This document shows positions 8,164 to 14,283 of a stretch of DNA of 34,768 nt, in pieces. The translations under genes were made by a program, and so were the position numbers. Origin of the DNA: CAYGFH01 sp964356315. Its GTDB lineage: Bacteria > Patescibacteriota > Microgenomatia > UBA10105 > UBA927. The stretch spans positions 1 to 34,768 of the forward strand of contig CAYHHA010000016.1 in NCBI GenBank assembly GCA_964356315.1, given 5' to 3'. Each line of letters begins with the position of its first letter. Positions within the stretch are counted from its first letter, which is position 1. A model generated the notes under the pieces. That model worked only from the letters and a program-made list of their open reading frames with translations. It did not search any database and was not told the DNA's origin.

Positions 8164-8182
8164 GGTAACGAAAAGATTTTAT

Positions 8183-8254
8183 GGCGCGTTGGCGAAGTGG
8201 TAACGCGGAAGTCTGCAAAACTTTTATGCGCCGGTTCGATTCCGGCACGCGCCT
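8183..8254 (+). tRNA. tRNA-Cys (GCA)
   Basis: A complete cloverleaf: acceptor GGCGCGT/ACGCGCC (8183-8189 and 8247-8253), anticodon stem GAAGT/ACTTT around the loop CTGCAAA, anticodon GCA, T arm GCCGG-TTCGATT-CCGGC, and discriminator T (U) at 8254. Discriminator U is the cysteine identity base. The CCA end is not encoded. A broken copy of its 5' part lies directly upstream. Confidence 0.95.
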
Positions 8255-8269
8255 CAATTTTTACTTGTC

Positions 8270-8289
8270 ATCCCCGCGAAGGCGGGGAT
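8270..8289 (+). repeat. Short GC-rich hairpin (dispersed-repeat type)
   Basis: ATCCCCGC (8270-8277), loop GAAG, GCGGGGAT (8282-8289): a perfect 8-bp stem 15 nt after tRNA-Cys. The sequence class (TCATCCCCGCGAAGGCGGGG) is a common intergenic palindrome in diverse bacteria. It lacks a T tract, so a terminator role is uncertain. Confidence 0.6.
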
Positions 8290-8386
8290 CTGGCCTAGTC
8301 ACTATTTGCACAAGATTATAAATCCAGTTTTTAACTCTCCGCTAGTCTGATCTATACTTTTACGATATAATAACAGTATTCATTTT

Positions 8387-8455
8387 GGGTGATTAGTCCG
8401 ACCGGTACCGTGTCCCGCGAATCCCGAGCTTGTCGAGGGAGAAGTGGGAGAACGC
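8387..8455 (+). pseudogene. Broken tRNA-Ile 5' copy with palindromic insert
   Basis: GGGTGATTAGT (8387-8397) matches the first 11 nt of the intact tRNA-Ile at 8499. The next stretch ends CGGTA (8404-8408) as in the D loop, and GAACGC (8450-8455) resumes the tRNA sequence after a 41-nt insert (8409-8449) containing the palindrome TCCCGAGCTTGTCGAGGGA (8422-8440). Nothing matching the anticodon arm follows. A TATAAT box at 8366-8371 lies upstream and may be the ancestral tRNA promoter. Confidence 0.6.
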
Positions 8456-8498
8456 GTGAGTATAGACTGTTTAATTTAGTTTAACAAGTAAATAAATA

Positions 8499-8570
8499 GG
8501 GTGATTAGTTCAGCGGTAGAACGCTTTCCTGATAAGAAAGAGGCGCATGGTCCGACTCCATGATCACCCA
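8499..8570 (+). tRNA. tRNA-Ile (GAT)
   Basis: A full cloverleaf: acceptor GGGTGAT/ATCACCC (8499-8505 and 8563-8569), D arm with GCGGTAGA, anticodon stem CTTTC/GAAAG around CTGATAA, anticodon GAT, T stem CATGG/CCATG, discriminator A (8570). CCA is not encoded. The T loop reads TCCGACT, so position 55 is C instead of the almost universal U. Its T arm and acceptor 3' strand are repeated twice downstream. Confidence 0.9.
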
Positions 8571-8894
8571 CAGGTTTAAATTGTTTCACAGGGTGAAAGA
8601 GGCGGGANNNNNNNNNNNNNNNNNNNNNNNNNNNNNNNNNNNNNNNNNNNNNNNNNNNNNNNNNNNNNNNNNNNNNNNNNNNNNNNNNNNNNNNNNNNNN
8701 NNNNNNNCCGCTAACGCCTGAGCGTAAGCGATGGCAGGCGGGCGACTCCATGATCACCCACAGGTTTAAATTGTTTCACAGGGTGAAAGAGGCGGGAAGT
8801 CAAACGTCCCAGTCGCGTTTGACGCGACGCATGGTCCCTGCCCGCTAACGCCTGAGCGTAAGCGATGGCAGGCGGGCGACTCCATGATCACCCA
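8554..8894 (+). repeat. Tandem 134-bp repeat carrying tRNA-Ile 3' halves
   Basis: The tRNA 3' end GACTCCATGATCACCCA occurs at 8554, 8744 and 8878. The complete unit (8744-8877) is 134 bp. After the tRNA end it holds an anticodon-arm-like piece (TTTC...GAAAGAGGCG), an insert with the perfect hairpin GTCAAACG/CGTTTGAC, CGCATGGTCC (the T-stem side of the tRNA), the family 1 palindrome, and the tRNA 3' end again. Each unit is therefore a degenerate tRNA-Ile 3' half split in its variable and T loops. The unit before it is interrupted by the N gap. Confidence 0.8.
8608..8707. other. Assembly gap (100 N, nominal)
   Basis: Exactly 100 N. The left edge stops and the right edge resumes at positions that, in the complete adjacent unit, are separated by 44 nt (8798-8841). 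The simplest true gap is 44 nt, or 44 plus a multiple of 134. Confidence 0.85.
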
Positions 8895-8939
8895 CATAAA
8901 TCGAACAAGATAGCAACTAAGCCTCAGAAATTCAAAGAT

Positions 8940-9188
8940 ATGTCTGAAAAACTGCACTTAATGCAATATTTTGGGAGTAAGATAAATACTCCTTATGAAA
9001 TGCGAGTTGTGCAAAGGGCAGAGGTTCTCACTAGAGATGAAGCGATCATTCTTGCTAAAAGAATAGGTGGGACTTTCTATATCGAAGATGGGGAGCATCC
9101 TGCGACAGAAAGTGGCTTTCAACATACCATAGACATTGAAAATTTAGCACGTGAGTGGAAAAACGATGATCGAAAAGAATTAGACTAA
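8940..9188 (+). CDS. Small hypothetical protein
   Basis: 82 residues from the ATG at 8940. The longer frame starting at 8865 runs into the tRNA repeat and is unlikely. The protein is soluble and charged, with a central EVLTRDEAIILAKRIGGTFYIEDGE segment suggesting a small alpha/beta fold. No family is recognised. The gene lies between the tRNA island and the convergent exonuclease gene, whose stop is 2 nt away. The Shine-Dalgarno site is weak or absent. Confidence 0.45.
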   Translation: MSEKLHLMQYFGSKINTPYEMRVVQRAEVLTRDEAIILAKRIGGTFYIEDGEHPATESGFQHTIDIENLAREWKNDDRKELD

Positions 9189-9190
9189 AT

Positions 9191-9847
9191 TTAAAACATC
9201 CCCATTTGTCGACTAGCGTCCACGACCGCTTTCGGGTACGAAAAATCCACAGGAAATTCGCGGGGAGTATTAAATTTATCGATATATTTCAATTTCTTTT
9301 CTCGCACTCCATAGTCATAGAGATCTTTGGTAATTGCCACATCCGCTTCACAATAATATTTTAATTTTGCAAGCTGCTCTGGATCTTGGCTTTTCCAATA
9401 TAAGACCGCATTTGTTCCCACATCTGTTTTATGAGCGCCTAATGTGTTTGTCGCTAGCGTGTTGAGACTCAGGTAATGATCCAGTGCACTTTTTACGTGG
9501 TCCATGATGTCAAAATGGGGGAGTTTACTGAAGTTAGCTGGGGCATGCAGGCGGAGCGCTGGCACATCAAATTTATTGCTGTTAAAGCCAATAATCCGCT
9601 TAGCATTTAAAAATAACGGCCACATATTGGCAAGCTCATGTTCCCAAAAGCTATGCATGGTTCCAGATATTTCTCGCTGCGCGTCATCAACCGTTCTTGC
9701 ATACACACTGACAATAGAGATGCCTAAGTCCGCGGGATCATTCGAGACAATCTCGCTAAACAATTTCTGCGTCTCACAATCAAAAATGACTTCATTGATC
9801 ATATCCTCTAAGAGTACGTAATGACGACAATTCGCGTCAAGAGGCAT
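9191..9847 (-). CDS. Predicted DEDD-type 3'-5' exonuclease (RNase H-like fold)
   Basis: 218 residues from ATG 9847. An alternative in-frame ATG at 9802 directly precedes INEVIFDCETQ. The acidic motifs of the DnaQ-like/YprB-like superfamily are visible: IFDCET (Exo I, about 20-25), RIIGFNSNKFDVPALRL (Exo II, about 83-99), and CEADVAITKDLYDYG near residue 175 (Exo III). It should be a metal-dependent nuclease on DNA or RNA, with unknown substrate. A diverged piece of the same gene (43 codons from the 9802 ATG) is duplicated at 10581-10710, and its similarity starts close to that ATG, which mildly favours the shorter 203-residue form. Confidence 0.75.
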   Translation of the reverse strand: MPLDANCRHYVLLEDMINEVIFDCETQKLFSEIVSNDPADLGISIVSVYARTVDDAQREISGTMHSFWEHELANMWPLFLNAKRIIGFNSNKFDVPALRLHAPANFSKLPHFDIMDHVKSALDHYLSLNTLATNTLGAHKTDVGTNAVLYWKSQDPEQLAKLKYYCEADVAITKDLYDYGVREKKLKYIDKFNTPREFPVDFSYPKAVVDASRQMGMF

Positions 9848-10019
9848 TTATGCGGTACAATATGGCTATATTCTATGAACAACGGGCTCAAAATAATCAC
9901 CGCGCTGTTATCAATAGCCTGTGCACCTATGATTAAATTGATTTATTTAGATTTACCTTGATGTTCAAGGATACATCTGGTCGAATTGTGGATGGGATTG
10001 AATCTTTATCTTTATTTCT

Positions 10020-10520
10020 ATGAATGCAGATTATTTCTATGATAGAAGCGAACAGCGGAACTCGAATCATGAGGGGAGAGTCCCGGCTACTCTCGACAAT
10101 ATCGGATCAAGAACCATGCTGATACTGTGCAGTGAAGGTGCAGTGAGTAGTCCAAAAATTACTGAGGTGCTAAATACTAGTCCGAAGGTGGTGGAGTAGG
10201 ATCTCTCAGCGGCGTACCTCCAAGGTGGGATCTGGAGAATATTTAAAGAATCTAAACTTTCAAGAACCGGTGAATTAGCTTTGCAAATAACGAATCAACA
10301 TGTTCAATTGGGAGGTCTTGTAGTGATAAGTCGGGGTTCGTCCAATGTACATGAGATGTCAGAGGCGCTCATTTTATGGATGAACAATACATTTCCTAAA
10401 AATGGCGTGAATTTTACATCAGATAATGTTATGGAGTTGAGAAATAGCCATAAAGTAAATGACGACGAGCTGGAGGAAATGATTAAATTTTTTAGGAGAC
10501 ATGGGCCAATATTACCATGA
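10020..10520 (+). pseudogene. Degraded ORF with in-frame amber and truncated 3' end
   Basis: One reading frame runs from ATG 10020 to 10520 with a single TAG at 10197-10199 (codon 60). The sequence on both sides reads as continuous protein: SSPKITEVLNTSPKVVE before the stop and DLSAAYLQGGIWRIF after it, like a winged-helix segment. The last codons overlap, in another frame, the methyltransferase fragment that begins at 10495, so the original C-terminus has been lost. I read it as a pseudogene. The downstream part (from ATG 10281, 79 residues) could alternatively be a small separate gene. Confidence 0.5.
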
Positions 10521-10575
10521 GCATGTGGTGCTTTATGGTATTTTGACGCCATTGAAGCTTTCTGACGTTTCTTGA
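10495..10575 (+). pseudogene. Fragment of the 12796 methyltransferase gene
   Basis: About 80 bp closely match 12862-12942 of the methyltransferase gene. The frame reads GDMGQYYHEHVVLYGILTPL then KLSDVS and a TGA, against GDKGQYYHEHVVLPGVLRLL in the intact gene. Only the N-terminal region before the SAM-binding motif is present. It abuts the exonuclease fragment. Confidence 0.8.
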
Positions 10576-10580
10576 TGATA

Positions 10581-10710
10581 GTCATCCACTGTTCTTGCAA
10601 ACACGCTGACAATAGATACATCTAAGTCTGCGGGATCGTTCGAGACTATCCCACTAAACAATTTTTGTATTTCGCAATCAAAAATGACTTCATTAATCAT
10701 ATATTCTCTA
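10581..10710 (-). pseudogene. Fragment of the 9191 exonuclease gene
   Basis: About 130 bp match the 5' part of the exonuclease gene (9685-9812) on the same strand as the original. The frame is open from MINEVIFDCEIQK through VSVFARTVDD, retaining the first acidic motif, then ends at the junction with the methyltransferase fragment. It is a duplicated partial gene. Confidence 0.8.
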
Positions 10711-10753
10711 GATTAAGCGAGTCATAATTATCGTGCAATATGCCAATTATCCA

Positions 10754-10782
10754 TTGACAGTATGTTTTCTCTATATTACTAT
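10754..10782 (+). promoter_or_regulatory. Promoter of the 10792 operon (leaderless layout)
   Basis: Consensus TTGACA (10754-10759), 17 nt, TACTAT (10777-10782), then 9 nt to the ATG at 10792. The transcript would start within about 3 nt of the start codon. It rules out the upstream in-frame ATG at 10762. Confidence 0.7.
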
Positions 10783-10791
10783 CTGTGCAAT

Positions 10792-11316
10792 ATGCAGGAA
10801 ATTGTAAAAAGGCTAGGATTGGGCACTGATGTTGAGCCGTCACATTTTTCTTCACCACTCGAATCCTTTGAACATGCGTTGGATCTGGCTCGACGAAAAA
10901 ACTTCTCCCGGATAGATATTGTTACATGGTCACTTGATAACGGTGATATACATATGTATCTGCCATTCGTTGGGGTAACTGAAAATAGCAGTCAATTTTC
11001 ACCTGAACAAGTAGAGGATCAATTACTGGATTTTTTCCATGCACATTATGCGTCTGAAAGTATGGTTGAATCAGTGAGATCACATCAATTTGTAACGGAT
11101 GCGGTACACGGAGAAGCGCAGGGATTATTCTCCCGTTCGGTATTCTGGGAAATTCCAATAGGAGGCAATCTGGTGCTCGGGGAAGTTCAAGAAGTAGATA
11201 GGAGCGGTATAGTTCAATCTCGTTCGTATTTCATTGGAAAACCCGCAGAGGAGCGAAATCTTCGACCTGGACAAAAACTTCATCGATTTATTTCGCAGAA
11301 CCTTTTTACATCATAA
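10792..11316 (+). CDS. Hypothetical protein
   Basis: 174 residues from the ATG at 10792, chosen because the promoter lies over the earlier ATG. No family is recognised. There is no signal peptide or membrane segment, and composition is that of a soluble alpha/beta protein. The N-terminal half has a helical EHALDLARRKNFSRIDIVTW stretch; the C-terminal half is beta-rich (VFWEIPIGGNLVLGEVQEV). It is 11 nt upstream of the M23-like peptidase gene and probably its operon partner. Confidence 0.6.
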   Translation: MQEIVKRLGLGTDVEPSHFSSPLESFEHALDLARRKNFSRIDIVTWSLDNGDIHMYLPFVGVTENSSQFSPEQVEDQLLDFFHAHYASESMVESVRSHQFVTDAVHGEAQGLFSRSVFWEIPIGGNLVLGEVQEVDRSGIVQSRSYFIGKPAEERNLRPGQKLHRFISQNLFTS

Positions 11317-11327
11317 TTGTTAAGTCT

Positions 11328-12209
11328 ATGAATGCACTGGAGCATGTCAGATCAATCGTTGCCCATGTGCGAGTACATCATCCAATTGTTGATGGCGTCA
11401 AAGTTGAGCCTACACCGTATCTGACGTTTCCATTTCGCCATGCTGAATTAATCCGATCGGTAAACGAGTGTGGCTATGCTATCTCTCTTACGTCATGGAA
11501 GCCGTACAGTGTGCAAGAGGGATTTTATTATTCCGATCAAGAGAGGCGAATTCACGGAAAACGAAAGCATGGCGGGGTAGACATTTATGCGCCGTATGGC
11601 GCACCGATTGTGGCCCCCTGCGATGGACTAGCAATATCGTCCTACCATTCATATGTATTAACAGATAAGAAAAATCACCCCATACTCGTAGATGGTTTGC
11701 CAGCATATTTTGGTCTTGGGTATTTTGTTCAAATTCTTGCCAAAAACGGTCGAATAATCCAATTAGGACATCTTTCAGATATTAGCAATCATATCCCGTT
11801 CAGTATGCCTGTGTATAAAGCGCAATTAGATATGTGGGTACCAACAAATCACGCGCACCCTCTAGAAGTGCTTCAAAAACATCCAATGGCAATTCCTATA
11901 TCTCGTGGCGATCCTATCGGTTCTCTGGGGTTTTCAGGTCTCCGAAAGGGGTATGCAGATTATTATCAGGGTATGGATCGCCCATATCAGATTGATCCAA
12001 TAGTATATAACAGTTGGGATGATGAACATCTACACATGGAGGAGACTTCTCGAAATTATGAAACAGGAGAAAAACTCCACCAACGAGACATGTATGATTT
12101 GTATGCAACTGCCTCAAGGTATCCTGATCCATTCAATCCGCGTAATCGGATTGGCTCACAGACTCTCTTTGAGTTAGACGGTGCAGAAAAACCCAAATTT
12201 ACCTCATGA
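11328..12209 (+). CDS. M23-family (LytM-like) metallopeptidase without signal peptide
   Basis: 293 residues. The LytM/M23 zinc motifs are visible: HGGVDIYAPYGAPIVAPCDG (first ligands at about His81 and Asp85), LGHL (about 148), and HLHMEE (His234 and His236). M23 enzymes cleave peptidoglycan cross-links. Two features are unusual: no N-terminal signal or membrane segment is visible, and a roughly 80-residue insert (about 150-230) separates the LGHL and HxH motifs. The protein may act inside the cell, leave by a non-classical route, or cut a non-peptidoglycan target. Its 3' end overlaps the GNAT gene by 4 bp (ATGA). Confidence 0.75.
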   Translation: MNALEHVRSIVAHVRVHHPIVDGVKVEPTPYLTFPFRHAELIRSVNECGYAISLTSWKPYSVQEGFYYSDQERRIHGKRKHGGVDIYAPYGAPIVAPCDGLAISSYHSYVLTDKKNHPILVDGLPAYFGLGYFVQILAKNGRIIQLGHLSDISNHIPFSMPVYKAQLDMWVPTNHAHPLEVLQKHPMAIPISRGDPIGSLGFSGLRKGYADYYQGMDRPYQIDPIVYNSWDDEHLHMEETSRNYETGEKLHQRDMYDLYATASRYPDPFNPRNRIGSQTLFELDGAEKPKFTS

Positions 12210-12778
12210 CAGGCATTTCCTCAGAGCAGTTACATATCGCATATCGCGCGGAAGGATTTTCTGGAAAAGAAGACGTAGATGCTTTTGAAGCGGTATTAGA
12301 AAATGACGCAAACTGGATTCAGTCACATTGGAGAGAGTTCGGGTTGAATACAGGCATAACACACATAGCACCACATCATGAGTATCGTTCAAAAAATGTC
12401 GGAATAGTACACACTGTCGTTGCGGGTTCAAGGGATCAACAGGTTATGGGTTTTGGAAATCTTATTGCAATGAAAAATATATTCCCAAATAAAGTTTTTG
12501 GCATGTATGAAACTCGTGTATATGTTCGAAGGGGGTATTGGGGAAACGGAGTATCGAGGCAATTGTTATCAGAGCTGTATGAAAACGTATTAACTATACA
12601 TCAAAATCAGCTGAAGTCTCATAAAAAACCAACTCTAGTGCTTGAGACAGTCTTAGTTCCTGACGTTGGATCATACGATAAAGCGAAGAAAAGTATTCTA
12701 GAGTCTTTATATTCTCTTGGGGCACGACAAATTCTTCAGTGGGATCCAGATTTTCTAGTTACCATCCTTGAGCCATAA
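12206..12778 (+). CDS. GNAT-like N-acetyltransferase
   Basis: 190 residues, start ATG overlapping the M23-like gene stop. The central ETRVYVRRGYWGNGVSRQLL (about 108-127) matches the acetyl-CoA-binding strand and R/QxxGxG/A-type loop of the GNAT fold. It is followed by a helix and a beta strand with LVLETVLVPD, and ends in a C-terminal strand with LGARQIL. The N-terminal third is unlike common GNATs. The substrate is unknown; translational coupling to the peptidase suggests a shared pathway. Confidence 0.6.
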   Translation: MTGISSEQLHIAYRAEGFSGKEDVDAFEAVLENDANWIQSHWREFGLNTGITHIAPHHEYRSKNVGIVHTVVAGSRDQQVMGFGNLIAMKNIFPNKVFGMYETRVYVRRGYWGNGVSRQLLSELYENVLTIHQNQLKSHKKPTLVLETVLVPDVGSYDKAKKSILESLYSLGARQILQWDPDFLVTILEP

Positions 12779-12783
12779 TTTGG

Positions 12784-12789
12784 TACTAT
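12784..12789 (+). promoter_or_regulatory. -10 box of the methyltransferase gene (leaderless layout)
   Basis: TACTAT followed by 6 nt and the ATG at 12796, the same spacing as other operon heads here. No good -35 is found at 17 nt; TTACCA at 12759-12764 would give 19 nt. Confidence 0.45.
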
Positions 12790-12795
12790 AGGGAT

Positions 12796-13572
12796 ATGAA
12801 TCAACACCAATCTCACTCAACCTCCTGGCAACCAGTATCAAAATGGTACAACAAACTCGTGGGAGACAAGGGTCAGTATTACCACGAGCATGTGGTGCTT
12901 CCCGGCGTTTTGAGGCTATTGAAGCTATCTGACGCTTCACGCTTGCTCGACATCGCCTGTGGACAGGGGGTTTTGGCTCGTTCGATTTCTCCCTATGTCG
13001 AATATGCAGGATTTGATATAGCAGACGATCTTATCGCCACTGCTAAAAAAATGGATAAAAATCCAAAGCATTCATTTCATAAAGCAGACGCCACAAAACA
13101 ATTTCCCATCGGACAGCGAATATTTACCCATGCCGCATGTATTCTGGCTATCCAAAACATAGAATTTCCGGAAACGGTTATAGAGCAAACAGCCCGGCAT
13201 TTGGAAATAGGCGGGACATTTGTATTGGTGTTAAACCATCCAGCCTTTCGCATTCCTCGGCAATCCAGTTGGGGTATAGATGAGGCCAGCAAGCTCCAGT
13301 ATCGTAGGGTAAATCGGTACCTATCACCACTCAAGATTCCTATCACCATGCACCCAGGGCAAAAACAATCCGCGCTCACCTGGAGTTTCCACAATCCAAT
13401 ATCGTACTACACATCACTGCTTACACATCACGGTTTTGTTATCGACGCCCTTGAAGAATGGGCGAGCGACAAGGAATCTCAGGCCGGTAAATCAGCAAAG
13501 ATGGAAAATCGCAGTCGCGCTGAAATCCCACTCTTTCTTGCTATCCGCGCCCAGAAAATCGAACACCTTTAA
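12796..13572 (+). CDS. Class I SAM-dependent methyltransferase
   Basis: 258 residues. SAM motif I is RLLDIACGQGVLARSI (about 48-63), the motif II acidic residue follows in YAGFDIADDLI, and motif III-like HFHKADATKQFP comes next. The post-motif strand is GGTFVLVLNHPAFRIPR. The overall type is the UbiE/Coq5-like small-molecule branch, but no quinone gene is nearby, so the substrate is open. The stop codon TAA lies inside the first REP of the transposase element. A fragment of its 5' region is duplicated at 10495-10575. Confidence 0.82.
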   Translation: MNQHQSHSTSWQPVSKWYNKLVGDKGQYYHEHVVLPGVLRLLKLSDASRLLDIACGQGVLARSISPYVEYAGFDIADDLIATAKKMDKNPKHSFHKADATKQFPIGQRIFTHAACILAIQNIEFPETVIEQTARHLEIGGTFVLVLNHPAFRIPRQSSWGIDEASKLQYRRVNRYLSPLKIPITMHPGQKQSALTWSFHNPISYYTSLLTHHGFVIDALEEWASDKESQAGKSAKMENRSRAEIPLFLAIRAQKIEHL

Positions 13573-13590
13573 AGGTCTCACCTTTAAAGG
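13565..13590. repeat. REP copy A
   Basis: ACCTTTAAAGGT (13565-13576), CTC, ACCTTTAAAGG (13580-13590); the last base of the second arm is changed. It provides the stop codons of two convergent genes and is a symmetrical hairpin that could also act as a bidirectional transcription barrier. Confidence 0.85.
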
Positions 13591-14276
13591 GTGTCTACAT
13601 CAATACCGAGATTGCCTAAGATTTCGGACTCATCTTGTTCGTACTGCTCGACAAACGATTGGTACGTATGAATTCGTTTCAGAGAAATCGGTTTTTCGGT
13701 CGAAAAATATGAGAGCACAATCTCGGGATGAATCCACAGCTCATTACTTTTTCCAATATACTTCGAATAAGAGGAATACGGGTACACAAACGGCCCTCCA
13801 ATTTCATGCATATTTCTATGAATGTATCGGGTTACATGGAGTAAATACTCTTCAGAATCTACAAATACTGCTTTATATGGACCTTGAAACAGTGTCCCAA
13901 CCCGTTTATACCTCTTATTAAAATAGGCACAATATCGCGTACAAACAGACTGAATAAGCTCTTTCATGTCGCTCTCGTTATGTTGATGTATAACTATATG
14001 AAAATGGTTCGTCATGAGAATATACGCAATAATCTCAACATTCTTGTAGAAGTTTTTCGGTTGCCGGGGAATACCTTTAAAGGTCTCACCTTTAAAGGTG
14101 ACAAGTTTTTCAAGCGTCATACTATCTGATGGAGGAGAAACTGCCTCTCTTAAATATCGGAGAAACACTCGATAATCTTGTTCATCAAGAAAGATATCCC
14201 GCTTTTCGACACCGCGGTTGTATATATGATAATACCCATCAGCAATATAGGTTTTTACAATATTTCTCGAAGGCAT
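13584..14276 (-). CDS. REP-associated tyrosine transposase (RAYT, Y1 family)
   Basis: 230 residues from the ATG at 14276; an upstream in-frame GTG at 14300 lies inside the REP. It has the Y1 HUH nuclease hallmarks: the N-terminal YHIYNRGVEKRDIF, the HUH motif MTNHFHIVIH (about 88-97), the catalytic Tyr region VCTRYCAYFNKRYKRVGTLF (Tyr near 115), and QGPYKAVFVDSEEYLLHV typical of TnpA_REP proteins. Residues 60-68 (TFKGETFKG) are encoded entirely by an in-frame REP in the variable loop before the HUH strand. The catalytic motifs are intact, so it may be active. Confidence 0.92.
   Translation of the reverse strand: MPSRNIVKTYIADGYYHIYNRGVEKRDIFLDEQDYRVFLRYLREAVSPPSDSMTLEKLVTFKGETFKGIPRQPKNFYKNVEIIAYILMTNHFHIVIHQHNESDMKELIQSVCTRYCAYFNKRYKRVGTLFQGPYKAVFVDSEEYLLHVTRYIHRNMHEIGGPFVYPYSSYSKYIGKSNELWIHPEIVLSYFSTEKPISLKRIHTYQSFVEQYEQDESEILGNLGIDVDTL
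14073..14099. repeat. REP copy B, in frame within the transposase gene
   Basis: A perfect 27-bp copy (two ACCTTTAAAGGT arms around CTC). On the minus strand it adds nine codons, TFKGETFKG, without a stop or frameshift. Confidence 0.9.
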
Positions 14277-14283
14277 ATGTTCA

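Larger units (their letters stand above)
8042..8170 (+). pseudogene. Broken tRNA-Cys 5' copy interrupted by two palindromes
   Basis: GGCGCGTTGGC (8042-8052), GAAGT (8091-8095) and GGTAACG (8164-8170) together reproduce the first 23 nt of the intact tRNA-Cys at 8183. They are separated by a 38-nt palindrome (8053-8090) and a 68-nt double hairpin (8096-8163). The flank also matches: AGATATTAT precedes this copy and AGATTTTAT precedes the intact gene. The anticodon and 3' half are missing, so it is a partial tandem duplicate, not an intron-bearing tRNA. Both interruptions fall in or beside the D loop. Confidence 0.75.

Noticed and set aside
8042..8894. Interpreting the split tRNA pieces as tRNAs with introns
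   Set aside because: The tRNA-Cys copy lacks the anticodon and 3' half, the tRNA-Ile copies lack the other half, and intact uninterrupted genes lie beside them.
8554..8894. Repeated tRNA 3' ends as phage or integrative-element attachment sites
   Set aside because: The copies are in tandem at 134 bp with no integrase or cargo between them.
8554..8894. CRISPR array
   Set aside because: The units are 134 bp, nearly identical throughout, without unique spacers, and no cas genes are in the window.
10071..10094. A GAGGGGAGAGTCCCGGCT stretch resembling the GAGGAAAGTCCGGGCT of RNase P RNA
   Set aside because: No other RNase P core elements follow, and the segment reads as part of the amber-interrupted ORF.
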